Of a stretch of 64,000 nucleotides of DNA, positions 63,189-64,000 are shown one piece after another. The DNA is from Chryseobacterium daecheongense (GTDB taxonomy: Bacteria > Bacteroidota > Bacteroidia > Flavobacteriales > Weeksellaceae): positions 1,426,001 through 1,490,000 of the forward strand of contig CP115858.1 in the NCBI GenBank assembly GCA_027920525.1, given 5' to 3'. A program made the translations under genes and the position numbers. Each line of letters begins with the position of its first letter. The first letter of the stretch is position 1. The notes below the pieces were generated by a model. It was not told the DNA's origin and ran no database searches. It saw nothing but the letters and a program-made list of their open reading frames with translations.

Positions 63189-63932
63189 TTATTTGGTGTT
63201 CAACTTCGATATAGCTTCCTGAATTCCTCCTCCGGCAACGGTGAAAAAAGACGGTCCGGCCAGCAGAATCAATTTTTTTAATTTCATGGTATCGGATAAA
63301 TGCTGAGCTTTTAAATAAGACTGCGTACGGTAGGCATCAAAAGCGCCCAAAACCACATTTTCTGCCACCAGGGCTGTCGGAGAATCAATTCCGGCATCTT
63401 TGATATCACTGGCAAAGGATACGGTATGTACCTGTAGTTTCAAAGCTTCTCTCATGGCAACACTTCCTACTTCTTTCATCAGTTCGGCATCGAAAGAGTT
63501 TCTGTTCCCCAGGCCGATCAACAGCAGTTTTCCGGAGGCAAGGCTTCCTTTCGGAGGATTAATTAATAAGGTTTCCAAAGCGTGTCCTTTGAACTGTCCT
63601 TTTTTACGGACTTCTGTAATAATTCCTTTTAATGCTTCATCCAGATGAATCATTCCGTTCAGTTCTTTGGGAAGCGCCGGCGGATTAAAAATATCTCCTT
63701 CCGTATACTCGAAAACACAGGCGATCTGCAAATCTGCTTTGGCAGCAGAAGGTCCCTGCACCAGTCCTACAACGGAAATTCCGTCAACAGTTCCCCATGT
63801 TTTTGAGGTTCCAATTGCTGTTTTTTCTGCAACAGCCTGTGCTGAAACGAATTGGGTTCCCGCAGTTGCCAACACCAATACTGTAAAGAGTGTTTTTGAC
63901 CAATTGATATATTTTGAAATTGAATTTTGCAT
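63189..63932 (-). CDS. Secreted peptidase M17 N-terminal domain protein
   Basis: This 247-residue protein has a signal peptide ending near FVSAQA (residue 32). The rest matches the N-terminal, non-catalytic domain of leucine aminopeptidase (M17): ALETLLINPPKGSLASGKLLLIG-type centre with GLGNRNSFDAELMKEVGS, and ALVAENVVLGAFDAYRTQSY near the end. The zinc-binding catalytic half is absent and there is no sign of truncation, since the next gene starts 6 bases later. It may be a binding or decoy domain. Function unknown. Confidence 0.78.
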   Translation of the reverse strand: MQNSISKYINWSKTLFTVLVLATAGTQFVSAQAVAEKTAIGTSKTWGTVDGISVVGLVQGPSAAKADLQIACVFEYTEGDIFNPPALPKELNGMIHLDEALKGIITEVRKKGQFKGHALETLLINPPKGSLASGKLLLIGLGNRNSFDAELMKEVGSVAMREALKLQVHTVSFASDIKDAGIDSPTALVAENVVLGAFDAYRTQSYLKAQHLSDTMKLKKLILLAGPSFFTVAGGGIQEAISKLNTK

Positions 63933-63952
63933 AATAAATGATTTAATAATGA

Positions 63953-64000
63953 TTAAAATTTGAATCCCAGCCGGATATTCCAGAAAACACCGCTTTTTGC
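63953..64000 (-). CDS. C-terminus of an outer-membrane beta-barrel protein (partial)
   Basis: The last 15 codons read AKSGVFWNIRLGFKF then TAA. The alternating pattern ending in Phe is the sorting signal of outer-membrane barrels. The gene runs past the window edge and lies 20 bases upstream of the M17-N gene, so it is probably in the same operon. The family cannot be told from this end. Confidence 0.6.
   Translation of the reverse strand, partial: AKSGVFWNIRLGFKF

Overview
The window looks like a chromosomal segment of a Flavobacteriia member, most likely Chryseobacterium or a close Weeksellaceae relative. The DNA is AT-rich. It carries a type IX secretion C-terminal signal, the DUF6443/RHS toxin architecture, TonB receptors and lipoproteins of Bacteroidota type, and several TAnnTTTG -7 promoter boxes. 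I saw no rRNA, tRNA, CRISPR array or complete insertion sequence. All family names come from reading motifs; no database search was run.

Layout. 1-7266: a truncated LuxR regulator, a membrane protein, a DUF2911 protein, a PIG-L deacetylase / 34-residue membrane peptide / sodium-solute symporter operon joined by stop-start overlaps, and a CREST (ceramidase-like) membrane hydrolase. 7250-9177: a graveyard of displaced polymorphic-toxin pieces. It holds a truncated RNase A-type toxin with its CdiI-like immunity gene, a second toxin remnant, five palindromic REP-like repeats, and two direct copies of about 340-380 bp that each carry a broken HTH regulator. 9208-17823: the live RHS locus (T9SS-sorted protein, RHS/TcB-like protein, RHS core protein with toxin tail, immunity lipoprotein), read right to left. 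18723-23787: a compact defence-like island with an XRE regulator, a Shedu (DUF4263) nuclease, a UG/Abi-type reverse transcriptase preceded by a probable structured non-coding RNA, and a divergent protein of unknown function.

23853-30731: a sugar locus, probably sucrose (LacI regulator, TonB receptor, GH100-like invertase, P-loop kinase, SLC45/GPH-like transporter). 31070-37350: a secreted Cys/His peptide, a siderophore-type TonB receptor and a two-permease/one-ATPase ABC exporter. 37593-47606: a YaiO-like barrel facing a four-gene operon (hybrid histidine kinase with HPT, stand-alone receiver, HEAT-repeat membrane protein, GT2-LtaS fusion) that looks like a phosphorelay controlling a surface polymer machine. 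47984-53543: a light/DNA-repair cluster with ribA and an SDR-DUF2867 protein on one side and a photolyase, TIGR03643, SDR and MarR on the other. The photolyase is of FeS-BCP architecture but lacks the iron-sulfur ligands. 53725-64000: two sigma-54 activators, a TMEM175-like channel, a TPR histidine kinase, DUF1275, Dps, DoxX, an amidohydrolase with a His/Cys tail, a secreted M17 N-domain protein and the end of an outer-membrane protein.

The best candidates for undescribed biology are the reverse transcriptase with its upstream RNA (22141-22534), the REP-bracketed toxin graveyard, the hidden 34-aa symporter partner, the cluster-free photolyase, and the phosphorelay/GT2-LtaS operon.
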